This document shows, piece by piece, positions 21,068 to 33,700 of a stretch of 64,000 nucleotides of DNA (position 1 is its first letter; the number at the start of each line of letters is the position of its first letter). The notes below the pieces were generated by a model. That model searched no databases. It worked only from the letters and a program-made list of their open reading frames with translations, and had not been told where the DNA came from. Position numbers and translations under genes: made by a program. This stretch comes from Carallia brachiata (Eukaryota > Streptophyta > Magnoliopsida > Malpighiales > Rhizophoraceae): positions 1,984,532 through 2,048,531 of the forward strand of contig JADCRB010000007.1 of NCBI GenBank assembly GCA_021464245.1. Reading direction: 5' to 3'.

Positions 21068-24000
21068 TGCAGTATTCTGAAGCTTGTTTTTATTCTCTCT
21101 CTTTGTTTTTTTTGCCAGAAGAAAAAGAAAAATACTTTACATGTAATTAAATTAATATACAGTGATGCAATTGTCGTTACGCGAGTTCGGTAAGTTTAGT
21201 ATGACGTTATTTATTCATTAAATATTGCGTTTGTAAGTTATTCGATAGACTTACTACGAATATATACAATGCATATATTTTAAAATATATGGTAAGGTCC
21301 AACTTGCATCTGGTGTAATTACGAATTAACTTTGCCAATCAAATAATCTGCCATCAACTAGATTCATCACGTATTGTCTACCGCCAAAGACAATTTTCCA
21401 TCTTTGGCGGCTTACTTGTTTTTTTTTTTTCATTGAGTTATTATTATTTGAATTTTTTTTTTTTGTAAAATTTATTAAATGTACAAATAAATAGATAAAA
21501 AAATAAAAAATAGTTATTCCACACAAACAAACATTATTATTTTTCTCTATGAATAATTATTACAATATTTGAATATAATTTTTTATTTTTTATAATATTA
21601 AATATATCTTTTTATATAATTAGATATAAAATTACTTAGTCATTCTTCCCTCATTCAATTGCGAATTGCCTGAACGAAAAACGCTAGACTAAATGTAATT
21701 TATTTATGCTAATTTGCTTCTGTTATTGACAACTCTAAACACGAGAGATCGCGCGCGTATTAGTTAAAATAATAAAATGATAGACTGGTAACTAATAAAC
21801 ACAAACATAATCCAAATTGGAATCAATAATTTTTCACAATGTGATCTCCTATTGTGGTTAATAAGCAAAATTTTCTCAACCCTTGCCAAATCTAATTGAC
21901 TGCGTCATGTCTTTTTGTCTCTTCTTCTAAGTTTACAAACCTTTAGTTATTTATACTTTATTCATTTTCCATCTATAAATAAAATTTTAAAAATATTTTT
22001 TGAAAAAGTGTATCCGCACATAAATAGTTCACAATAGAGAAAGAAAAATTTATTAAAATCACTTCAAAAAATGTGTGGATAAAAAAACGTAGGTGGGATT
22101 ATTTTAAAAGAGAGTAAGGGCAATAAAAATTTAAGAAGAGACAATAAAAAATTTAGAGGAGACGATTTCAAAAAAAAAAAAAAACCTTAATGTTCATTTA
22201 TAAGTGTTATCAAAGAGGATTTAAGTGGTACAAGTGGTGAATACCCCTATGTAAATCCTTCTCTGATTTTAGGTACTGCTTTGTGAATTCTATTTTTATT
22301 ATTCATAATTGAAAATTACAGTACTATCTTTATATGGTCATCAAACCATGAAGATGCCTCATATATTAAAGTGACTATAAAAAATAAAAGAAAAAAAAAA
22401 AAAAAGACCAAATAGAAGGACTTGACTTTGGTTGTAATGGAATATCCGCTCAAAGGCTGGAGAAGAAATGACCCTTGTCTGGATTATTGATCAAAAACAT
22501 ATATGTTATCTTGACATAAATGGACCGAAGACCCAGTGCCGGGACATTGGCTCTACTTTATAAAAACAAAAAATGTGTATAATTTATACTAGTTTTAGTC
22601 ATTTGCTCTCCCTTAAATTTATATTTTACACCCTTAATCACTCCTATTGGAAAAAGTAGTACAAAGAAATTTAAGTATATATCATTATTTTCACTAAAAT
22701 TTATATTTTACTAGTATTAAATTTTGTAATTTATATTTTATTCTTAGTCTCTTTTAAAATAATATCATTATATTGTGTAAATTATTATTTATTAATAAAA
22801 TAATATTATTTTACTATTTATGTTACTGTTTATAATGAAAAAGTTGAAAAAGAATTTAATACCTATGTACCCTCTCTTATTCTAATTTCTAGATCTGCCA
22901 TTGGCCGGAGAGGAGAGAAAGAGAGAAAGGATGTATGATAGCCGCAATAAAAAATTTTCTAAACTAATTTCATTTTCTTATATATGCTTATATCACACCG
23001 TGGCCACAGACATTTTGTACACATTTTAGACGCCATGATTTTAAGTCAGAATTGTAAATTCGGTCTGATCTTAAGTGAGCTGCCAGTCATGCATGAAGTC
23101 TTTGTCTGCGAGCGTAATTGGATCTCCTTTAAATTGTTCAAGAACCCTTTTTTTTTTTTTCACTTTCCTCCTTATCAATTGTACACTCTTTTTTTTAGAT
23201 TAAAATTCAAAATTTCCAAGTTCTTAACTACCTCGGTGTTATTAATTATATAAGTTCAAATTGTCGTGGATTCCATTTGAAGTTTATCACTTCAGTGCTC
23301 TTAAAAAAAATGATTATATGGGTTCAAATTCTCTTGGACTGGGTTGAACTTTATCCTTTTTTGCTCAGCTTGTTCACTTCTCCCTCTTCTTATTCTAGCT
23401 TGACCACAAAACAAGAAGTTTGTAAAGAATTCGAGTCTACACCTTTCGAAAGAGTTTTAATAGCTATGGTCTAGGATGTTTATATGTTTTGCAGTTCAAT
23501 ATAATATGAGGTTATCGATGTGCACTCGTTGTTGTAACCATATTTCCCTTAGACCACGGAGTTCGCATAAAAAGTATTCAAATTCTTGAAACCGTTTATA
23601 TGTTTCTTCGTATAGTTCTAAATAAAATGAAATGTACGCAATTTGGAAAGTCGTCTACGCAACTTCTTTAAGAGGTAGCTTAAATATGGAAGGATATAAA
23701 AGAGAAATTTTCCAAAGTTTTAAAAAGTATGCATGGCTAAAATTTGGTTGGTAGAAGAAATTTCTCTACTACGTTCATACATATTTTTTTTTTGTGTAAC
23801 TATAATCATTTTTAATGCAATCAAAACGATAAAAAATAATATAAAAAGTATTACTGTTTTTTCATTTCACATTTATCTATTTTAATTGTATAAAAAATAC
23901 TCGTAATTATATAAAAAAAAACGTGTGAACATAATAAAAAAATTTATTTACCTATATAATGAAACCTTCTAAACACGTTCTCTTTAGAACCCTCCTTCTC

Positions 24001-25700
24001 TTTACACTCTTTGGATCCTTTTAAGAACATTCAAACACCCTCTGGCCGGTGGTGATGGCCAATCACCGCTAGCCAGCACCCTAACCTCCATCTTTGTCTC
24101 TTTTCCTCCTTATTTTCACTTGATTTTTTTTATCTCTTTCTCTACTCTACCACTTTCTTCTTTTACCGTTCAAATATGCAAGTCCTTTCTTTATTTTCCT
24201 TTAGATCTAGTTTCAATAAAGTCTCCCACGATCTTCCAATCATTGAATCTATGCCCCTCTACAGTTAAACAACTTTTTTGCCTTCTCCTTTGGCACCTCC
24301 GTCACCGCTGCCTTCAACACTATTGTTGACTCCACCGCTGTTGCTGCTGCTGGGGCCGAAGCTGCTGCTTCTTTGCTGTTGCTGGGGCCAGCACTACCCC
24401 TGTTGCAGCCGAAGTCTCCAATGTCGCTGCCATCATCTCTGCTGCAGCCTCCGCCTTCCATCGCCGCTACCACCCTTGGAGACAGGAGTAGTTGCTGTTG
24501 GTTTATTTTGGAATAAGGAACTTATACTTGTTGTGTGTTCTTTTCTTTTTGTTCCTTAATGTTTTTGGAAATCGCTACTCAGTCAATTTCCATCAAATAT
24601 TTGACAAATTGCGATATTTGTTATCTTATACAGTTTAATTCAGTTGATGTAGACTTAGTTCAACTCTTAGTTTTAGGTAGGTTTAACTTCAGTCTGATAG
24701 AAACATTCTTTTAAAGAATTTGTCAAAACGAATTTTATGTCTAGTTAGCAAATGGTCATTTTGATCATATCAGTTATAAGTTATCGTCGTCGTTCTTTAT
24801 TTCTCCTTTATGCAGGATTTTCTGACATTTTTTGCGTTGAACTTATATATAGGTTCACATATTTTTAATACAACAATTTTCTTAGATAAAAATTACAAAA
24901 AAAAAAAAAAAACATGCACGATTAGAAGTGGCCAAAGTTAGACTTTGTTCAAATAACATAACTTGACGCAATCTGTATTGATTAAAAAAATCAATGACCT
25001 GTTGCTTGAAATTGAAATGACATGAAAATTTGAGATTCATATAACTTGAATTCAAAATCGTTCAAAAATTGAATTATTTGATAATCTGAATCCAACGATC
25101 CAAAACTTGATGTATTTTAAACGGCAATTAATATTTCCAGGCACCAAAACACTCCCATACACATACACACATCATACAAACAGTGCTTTTAAAGTGCAAA
25201 TAACGACTCCTTTTTTTTTTAACAAAAAAAAAGATCTTACCAACCATATCGGTTATCTGATTTTTGAACTGAAGCCGAAGTAATTTTTATTTGTTAAAAT
25301 TTTGATCAACAACTCCTAAGAGGTCGATCTACCTCTCAAATACTAATAGAAAAGAATATGATTCTGCCACTATTATTCAAGTGAACGAATCTACTCTCAA
25401 TACCACGCATTTTAAACCTAATAAATTTAGAACCCCGATAAACTCAAAACTCATCACGCTTAGAATCTGAATGATCTGATACCCTAGACAACTTACCCGC
25501 AAAACAAAATACGTTCAGACTTTTGAGGGTTTAAAAGACAAGGCAACAGGGCTACATCCGAACGCCCATGAAAGACGCAGTGTTTGTTTCAGTTGAGCAT
25601 GACAGTGGGCTTTCCTCGAAAGAACAAAAAAAGGAGCATGACAGTGGGCTTGGTCCAAGTCATGCTAAAGGCCGAGATTCTTAAGCATTTGTCTGGCTTC
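21068..25700. other. gene-free intergenic region
   Basis: AT-rich, with several homopolymer runs. A frame at 24,249-24,473 (minus) is Ala/Gly-rich only because of GCT/CTG-rich sequence on the plus strand. An 18-bp block GAGCATGACAGTGGGCTT occurs twice at about 25,597 and 25,637. No gene supported. Confidence 0.5.
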
Positions 25701-25731
25701 TAACATCCACTTAAATTTAACGTATGACAAA

Positions 25732-25910
25732 GGCCCAAGGCCCATAAATTGAACAAGCTGGGTTTTTTTTTTGGGAAATTGCCCCAGGCCCATAAATCAA
25801 ATCCGTATTCAAAGGCCGATCAACAATATATTTTTCTCAACGGCCCAACCCAGTCCGACAAAATGAGTTACATTCTGCACGTGCGAATCACGTGCCAATC
25901 AGCGCACGTG
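25732..25910 (+). promoter_or_regulatory. FAP1 upstream region: four GGCCCA motifs and three G-boxes
   Basis: GGCCCA occurs at 25,732, 25,739, 25,787 and 25,842. These are the site-II-type motifs bound by TCP factors in many plant housekeeping promoters. Perfect CACGTG G-boxes follow at 25,878, 25,889 and 25,905, within 33 bp and 65-97 bp before the start codon. G-boxes are bound by bZIP and bHLH factors in light and ABA responses. No clear TATA box is seen between them and the ATG. Some G-boxes may lie in the transcript leader. Confidence 0.6.
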
Positions 25911-25974
25911 TCTAGCTAACGACTTCTTATTACTTTTACTAGGAGAGAACTTTCAGACAGAACATAACAAAAAA

Positions 25975-28726
25975 ATGGGTTCGTTGCGCTTCCCTTTCTG
26001 GCTTTCTCAGCCCAAAAGCCAACCAAACGTTATTTCCAATGCCCCCACCGCCACCTCTTCCCGCTCCTTCTCCGCCTCCACTGCCGTGGCCTATGCCGCC
26101 GCTGCCGGTGCAGCTGCATTTTCCGGCATAGCACTCACCCAGAACCCCACTATTTGGAAACACCCATCAGTCCAGAATGCACTGAATTTGCTCTGCTCCA
26201 GTCGCTCCTCGCTGCAACTGCCCTGGGGATCGCTCTCTCTGTCTGATAGTTCACCTTCTATTGTGGAACCGAAGACTGGCTCGTCGTTTCCTTCGGTTAT
26301 TTTCGAGTCTCGGAGGCTTTTGGGAATTGGGTTGAGGAAAAAGAGTATCTTGGGCTTGAAGAGCATTGATGTCTATGCATTTGGTATCTCCATTTCTTAC
26401 CTCGTTTTGTTTCCCATTCTTTTGCCTTCCAAAGTTTAAATTTTCCATATATTGCATGTCCTGTTTATGGGAGATTTAGCATTGCATTCTTGAATATGTG
26501 GCTCCCGCAACTTTGTTGGGTAATTATTCAATTCCATTCATTGAAACTCTTTTTTTTTTTTTTTTTCCTAATTTCGTTATGGCTTAAAACTTAGGAACTA
26601 TTTTTCGCTTGGCAATCTACGAGTTCAGATGAGCACGAGAGTTGGCTTTTTAAGATTGTAATTCTGCAGAAATTATGCCAATTGGTGGCTGCGGGTTCAT
26701 GCCCCTTGCGAGAAATTCTCGAATAATTCGGGAAAATTGTTGCCCATTAGTAATAGGCGTGGAATGTATGGCCAGCATCCGCTTAACAAAACACCATTGT
26801 CGACTGGTAGAGCTTAATTTGTATACCTTCGTTCTGCTCATTAATTTGCTCGTACACCAACCTTAAGGTGTGGTTTACTTAAAGGTCACTTGAGGTGAAA
26901 ACTAAACTCATTCGGCATGTATGGAAGGAATTTTGACATTCTTTTCGTTTCTGGAAGTTAATTATCTCAATGGTTCAAAGCTTGTTACATCTCCTAAAGA
27001 ACCTCTGCCTGTATTAGAATTATTTAGTAATCTAGGCACAAATTGTGATGTTGTACATCTTTCTGGCAAACTAGTAGGACGCAGGTTTAGAAAGATCCCA
27101 TCAAGGCTGTCATTATATTCCGCCACATAGGAAACATGATTGTATCGAGTCGATGGCAAACTTCACATAGCTGCAGTTGTTTAGTGTAAAAATTTGGTTG
27201 ATTCTCCGTTTTGACTTCTCATCATGTGTCTCAACAGGCATTTATGCTGACAATGATGAGGTGAAGAAAGTTCTAGGTGAGAAATATGGAAAATTGTCAG
27301 TTTCTGAACTTAAGGAGTGCAAGGAGTTCAAGGAAGATCTCATGGAAGCTGATTTTCAAATGACTGTTAGGCTTCAGATGGTCTATGGAAAACTAAGCAT
27401 CCGTTCTATGCGAAGTGCTTTTGAAGAGTCTGTGGGAAGCAGACTGCAAAAGTTTGGAGGAAAAGATAGCAAGGACTTGCTTCAAAGGTGAATCATTTTG
27501 CTAGTTATTATTTGATCATTTGCTGTAAGACATTAACGTGTATAATGCCTTTATGTTCCTTTCTCCATTGAGACTTCCGGTGGTTTTTGTGTCTGAACCT
27601 GACCAACAGCTGTGATGAATTCACCGAAACAATATTTTTATTCCACATAATCTATGCTTGTCTTTCTATGTGTATGCCCAGCATAACTGTGCACTAGTAT
27701 TTCTCATCTGTCTCTCTTTTCCTCTTGTTCAATGGCTTTACCTAGAGTTTAAGAAGCCCGATCATTCTGTGGATTTATGGGTGTAGTGTTGCTTTAAGAA
27801 TCCACTTTGCATTCTGTTCTTTTCAACGATTTCAAAGAGAATTTTATTTTCTATGTTTCTAACAGCCAATGCGTTCAGGTTCACTTCTCAGTTTAAGGAT
27901 GAATACAAAATACCACGTGGTTCTGTGATAGATCTGTCAAGGGAGCGGGGCCATATGCTTCGCACAACTAGTAAGATTTCTGTTCCAAATTTGTCCTACA
28001 TCCATTTCATTTCTCTAGGACTTGAGCATTAAATATTTTGATGTTCTATAATTGATGATTAAGGTTTGGACACAAGTGCTCGATGATTTTCTTAAAACTG
28101 GATTGGAGGGTCAATTCAATGATCGAAGCTTCTAAATTTAAATTATGGACATGACAGAAGTCATAGAACAGTAAGGCTTTGAGCAAAAATTTGAGGCTTC
28201 CTGCGAGAATATAAACCATTTGTGGACTATGAGATTGCACATCCACTTCAAATTAGGAAGAAATATTAATGGAAACTCGACTTGATGAAGATTGGAATTC
28301 ACTTTTTCTTTTGAAAATTTTGTCTTGATGCATAGTTGCTACTCTGGCAGTAACATTACTTGTTACAATTACAAGCCTGATAAATATAGTGTTTATATTG
28401 TCAAAATCCCAACTAAATACCAAATTCTCTTCAGGATAAGTAATCAACCCATTTATGCTTCTGTGTTTATCTCAGTGAAAGCTTATTATTCCAAATGGCT
28501 TATTTTGTTAATCATTATCCCTTGTATAATTGTTGCAAACTTCGTTCAACTTACCTAATTTGATCTGAACTATGTTGTTTATACAGTTGACGGGAAAGAG
28601 GTGGGAAGTATCCAGAGCAAACTCCTGTGTCGATCTATCTTAGATCTATATATTGGTGATGATCCATTTGATAGAGGGGCCAAAGAAGACGTTGAAAACG
28701 AGTTGGCGTATCTCCTTCAGAAGTAG
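25975..28726 (+). CDS. FAP1: chloroplast fatty-acid-binding protein 1 (chalcone-isomerase fold)
   Basis: Four exons: 25,975-26,383, 27,238-27,487, 27,879-27,970 and 28,587-28,726. All introns are GT-AG, the phases agree, and the frame gives 296 residues without interruption. Residues 1 to about 55 look like a plastid transit peptide (Ser/Ala-rich, few acidic residues). The chalcone-isomerase-like domain starts near PWGSLSLSD and includes SRRLLGIGLRKKS, IDVYAFGIYAD, LQMVYGKLSIRS, KIPRGSVIDLS and CRSILDLYIGDDPFD. Arg121 and Tyr134 are the likely equivalents of the Arg/Tyr pair that holds the fatty-acid carboxylate in Arabidopsis FAP1. FAPs bind free fatty acids in the stroma and do not isomerise chalcones. 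The similarity favours FAP1 over FAP2 or FAP3. It converges with the TIC-like gene downstream. Confidence 0.9.
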
Positions 28727-28895
28727 ACTAGCCATCAACTGTAGAATGTGTCGGGCATCAACTGAATTTCCCATTAACAATCTGTACTTGGTACTTCACA
28801 AAGAAAAAATGTCAGCATAGGACGGACGGACACAGTCAAAAGACACCGCAATAAAGTGTTATTGAAATATAATTGAATGTTGATCAAAATTAATT

Positions 28896-28938
28896 CAATG
28901 TCAATGTCCTGTGATTCAATGTCAATGTCAATGTCAAT
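28896..28938. repeat. (CAATGT)n hexamer repeat
   Basis: Two runs of CAATGT units separated by CCTGTGATT, just beyond the FAP1 stop, probably in its 3' UTR or shortly after. Confidence 0.85.
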
Positions 28939-28995
28939 CTGAATTTTTTTTTTTTTTTGGAACTGAAAAAAAAGGAACATGGTTGGTTGGTATGT

Positions 28996-29061
28996 AGCTC
29001 ATCGTACGTATGAATTGATAATAGAGTTAGCTCATCATACGTATGAATTGATAATAGAGTT
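28996..29061. repeat. 33-bp tandem duplication
   Basis: Two nearly identical units starting AGCTCATC, at 28,996 and 29,029, with one visible difference (CGTACG against CATACG). Such high identity suggests a recent event. Confidence 0.9.
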
Positions 29062-30785
29062 ATTTATTATCATTATCATTTAATCTTTTTATAGGAGAAT
29101 TTACCATCCGAACACTATTAAAATTGAGTAAACTTTTTTATATTCAACTACAGTATTAACAAGTTTATAATTCACAACGTATAGAGTACATAATTCTTGG
29201 CGTTTAAGGTACTGTCGTGAAAACTCAAATTCACACTAATAAGAGATAAATATACCAAATCATTAACTAAATTATCAACTTAGATGAGATGCGGTGATAT
29301 TTTTGTATTCTTGCTTCTATAAATATGTTATATTTCGCATCAATTCAATTTTTTTTCCTTTTTGGCTAAAGAAACGTCCTCGTGGTTGTACATGAGCCTA
29401 GCTTCGCTTCAAATTTTCCTTTGCCTATTAAATCCGGCCAATAGACTTCAACAAAGATGGTCAGAATCAGACCCAATATCAATTGAAAAAAATTAAAGGT
29501 TTAAAATTAAATTAGTTCAACAAGTATTTAAAGCAGTAGAGCTGATATTTAATAATAAAAATATTTTTATAAAAATAATTTAAAAAATAATATTTGTAAA
29601 TAATAATTAAATATAAATTTTTTAGTAATAAAAACTAAATTAAATATTTTGATAAAATTTAAGATTAAATTGAATATTTTAATTAAAATTAAAATTATAA
29701 TTATAATTTAAATAAAATTTAAAATTTAAATTTAATTTTTGATTTTATTGGTCCGGTTCGCCAATCTGACTGGATCCATTTTGACCAAATTTGATCGATT
29801 TTGAAATTGCCATGGAACTAATCATAAACCGGTCAAAGACTTAGCCGGTCAACGATTAAACCAATTGAATCGGCCAAAATTCGATCGGATTTTTTAAACA
29901 CTGACATTAGCTCACTTCCAGCTTCGCTATATTCCGCTGTTGGCTAATCTTTCCATCTTTTCTTCTTCGGAGTGTAAATTCCTCATTGTTCCTTGCACTC
30001 GGTCTCTTTCAATCAAAAATGCAGGAAAGGATGGCATTAAAAAACATGATATAGCACAAATAAAGGGGTTAAACTATGATTAGAGGCTTCGCTTTTTCTG
30101 CATAAACATCATATGTACATGTCAGACTTGCACAAGTTCAGTGAAATGATATTGCAGCAGGAAGAACCTAAAGGCCTTCAACTACGCCAACTAACCTCTG
30201 CTGCCATGTTACATTGTAGATTCCCACGTCAGTTGGCACTTGCCGCTTCACTAACTACAAATATTGCTGGCCCCCAACTAGGCAAAGGCAACCACCTCTG
30301 CAATCTGGTCTTATTAGCCACTACTGCCAAGTCGCTAATGCACGCAAATAAGGTGCTTGGTGTTGGTGGTTACCAATCCTAGCAGTCACGGAACCAGTAG
30401 TTGCCTATTCAAAAATTTACTTGCCCAAAAGTTGTGCTCCACCAACAAGAAAGAGTTTTCCACGAGCAAATGGTAAACATCTAAGTTGTCATTTCGCCAA
30501 AAAAATCTGCCACAAAATTCCAGGAAATCAATGCACCGCATCTAAGTTATGCTGCCACGGCTTGGATATGAGAAATGATCCCAGGATCAGATGTACGAAC
30601 ACCAGCTTTAGCATTTGACTATAGACCGCCCCTTTCAGTACGTGAGTTTAAGAGCCAAAAAGTAAGGCAAGTCTCATCGAGGAAAATGTTCAATAGACGC
30701 AGGAATATCATTCCAGGTAAGTGCAACTTGAAGAGTGTTCCAAATGGAGGCAGGAATTTCAGAGGCTTTCCAATTCAACTAGATT
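29062..30785. other. FAP1/TIC-like intergenic region with a degenerate repeat
   Basis: About 29,480-29,910 combines an AT-rich core with GGTCCGGTTC, CCGGTCAAAG and CGATCGGATTTTTTAAACAC, resembling the repeat at 18,591-19,195. The rest (to 30,785) is downstream sequence of the convergent TIC-like gene, and part of it may be its 3' UTR. No further gene is seen. Confidence 0.4.
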
Positions 30786-33700
30786 CTAGTACTTCAGCTC
30801 AGAAAGGTGGCTAGGGCAGTTGCTCAAGATTGAAGGCACAGTCCTACCACAAAGTGAAGAAGAGTTCGGAGCACTCCCAGGGTTGTCACTGGGTTGCGAC
30901 TGTAATGCATGGACAGACAATTTAGCCTTAGTGCTCACTGAAGTTGTTCTCAAGTTGCCTCCATTAGGCTGACCATCAACAACCAAAACAGATGAAGATT
31001 GGCTATTTGGGGTTAATTGTTGCCCTTGAGATGCCAGAGTGGACCTTGAATATCCCCCAACAGATATCTGATTATGGCCTTGTGGAGCTGTTCCTTGTGG
31101 CTGGGAAACACTGTGCAGTGTTGAGTTGTTTGATGCCATGAAAAGAGTGGCAGCTTGCGGAATCAGAGCACCTGATGAGTTCTTCCATTGCCGATTCTGG
31201 GTAGAAATATTGCTTTGGGCAATAGTTTGCGAAAAGGTGTTAGTATTGAGTGAAAATATAGGCCCAGTGCAAGATGGTGACAGATTATTACTTGCTGCTT
31301 TATCAATAGGATGTTGTGGCTGCTGTTGCTTTTGAAGCTGAGGTAGCTGCTGCTTCTGGGAATTTGGAGAATCATCAGCAACTGGGGCATTAGCCATCGA
31401 GTTGACAGTCAGAGAAGGCCAATTGCCAGTCGAGGGAAATGACACAAAGTTAAGAGTCCTAGCTGAATTATTAAAAACAAGTGTCTGTGCAGCACTCGAT
31501 GATTTCCCCAATGAGGCATTTTTCCTGTCATCCGTACTGGTTGAACTGCATCCAGTCTTACCCTCAGATAGCTGGTGATTATTCTTGTGGGTTTGGGTGG
31601 TAGTTGAAAAAGCTTGGTACTCCTGCTGTGTCCTGTCTGAGGTGCCTTGTAAGATTGAAAGATCTTGTCCCATTGGTGAGAAGTTGAGGTCTGAAGTGGT
31701 GTTGTTCCCACTGAAAGAGGCGAATGACACAGCATAAGCTGGAGAATGGATAAGCTCCACTCCACGCTTTAAAGCCTGCTCCTGTGATCGTTGTTGTTGC
31801 TTCCTTTCACTGTGGTTGCAATCACCACTTGTGCAAGGGATTAACGGATAGTTTGGCCGAAGGGGAATGATGAAGCTCTGACCATGAACACTGACTTGAG
31901 AGTCAAATCCTCGGGAATTAGTAATTCTTGGTATACTCACCCCACTCTTATTATTTTCAAGCTTCTGTGATTCTTGGGAGGGCAAATGATGCTTCAATTG
32001 TTGCTGTGAATGCACACCTACAGAGGTTATGAAGTTTTTGCTACCAAATTGTGCCCCTTCAGACTGTTCACGTTGTGGTGGCTTGTGGAATGATGATGAA
32101 ACATTTTGTGTAGTTGTGTTTTGAGGAACCGCTTGGACATGAAGCTGGGGGTGATGCTGTTGCTGCTGGACCTGGAAGGGGTGTAACACTGAGGTGGGTA
32201 GAAAGATGCAGCATATAAGGGCAGCGCCTGCGCACAATCTACACCCCTAGATGCTGATGGGTTGCCAATGGGAGTGGAGACAGGGAATGGACACCCATTC
32301 TTTGGTATTATTGTCATAAATGGAGATCCATTGGCTGCCAAATTGGGGTAATTGAAGCTTAAAGCTGTAGCAACTGCTGGCAATGCAGAAGCAGCAGTCA
32401 CAGTACCAGGTATACTATTACCAGAGGACAACCCATTCCCAGTTAAGGCAGGAGATTTAGATGGCCCAGCTTGGTTTGCAGTTCCTGCTACATGTTGCTG
32501 GCCCAGGGAAAAGATGAAAGTCGGGCCATGCTACAATTTAAATGAAAAAGAAGAAAAGAGAATAATCAACAACGAGAATACCCCTAAACATTGACAAAAG
32601 GATACAATTCCATAAACACATACATATATGACAAGAAAATAAGAGAACCTACAGATCAAGTTTTAGAAAGTTCACTAACAAACAGGAAAAGACCATACCA
32701 GTAAATTATCAGCAGGACATGGCTCTGGAGATGGGTGAAGAATAACCTGCTTTTTCTGTGCCATATCGATGATGTTGACAGCATCAGAGTTTCCGTCTTT
32801 CCTGGCTAAATCGGATAATTTACCACATCATGCCCTTTCTCCTGTGCTGTGCTTAAGTTGATAAGTGGAAGGCTCCTTCGCAATGAGCTTCCAAAAATTG
32901 TAGTGTCAGTAGAAGGTAAGGCATTGAGATTGTTGGCTTTGCCTCCACACAGAGCAGTAGAACCAGCTCCTGTTGGCCAGGAATGATTCATCTTCATACA
33001 TTGCTGGTGCAAACGAATATTGCAAGCAATATAATGGTGGGTTGCACACCTCTTTGGGCGAGACTGAGATAGAAGGAAACGTGGAGCCTGCACATCATCG
33101 ACAATTTAACACAAAAATCAAAAAGAAATCAGAAGGAAAATATAAGAGACAGATATATAAACCTGAAGTGCTGCCGATGATCTGACAGTCCCATCGATCG
33201 GTAAAACTGTTGGAAACGAAGACATGTATCTGCCAATAAACATAACTCCCTTGTTAGAGAGCAATATTTTCCACATGGAGATACAAAAAAGAAAAGCAAT
33301 GAAAAAGAGGAAAACGAAGCTAGTCAACAAAACACCACACCCGTGAGCCTGAAGACCACTTGGCCAGTTTGGTACAGCTATTGATTGAGCTAATAAAAGG
33401 AGAAGAAAGAAGTAAAAGAGACCCAATCAGTCAAGCATACATTATAATTCCCTAAATCATCACGATCAAGAGCAAATAGAAAGGTTGAATCACCAGATGT
33501 CTCCAATTTAGAAATGGTAGCTGTCGGTTGCTGTTTCTTCTGTGAATTACAGTAGTGGTCATTGCAACTCTCGCGTTTAGGCTTCTCCAAATCGACCTGT
33601 AACTCACTCTTCTCTACAATTGACTTTACTTTTTGTTCTTTGAGTTGCGCAACTGGCACTTCCTTCTTAACTGATATCTCCACAATTTCTTGACTCTCAA

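Noticed and set aside
24249..24473. Minus-strand frame rich in Ala and Gly
   Set aside because: It follows from GCT/CTG-rich sequence; the opposite strand gives a Leu/Pro-rich frame over the same bases. No splice or family support.
32027..32190. Continuation of the TIC-like reading past FYPPQ in the first frame
   Set aside because: The peptide becomes unlike the family and stops, while the other frame (LHPFQVQQQQHHPQLH) continues the family pattern for 480 codons; treated as a frameshift.
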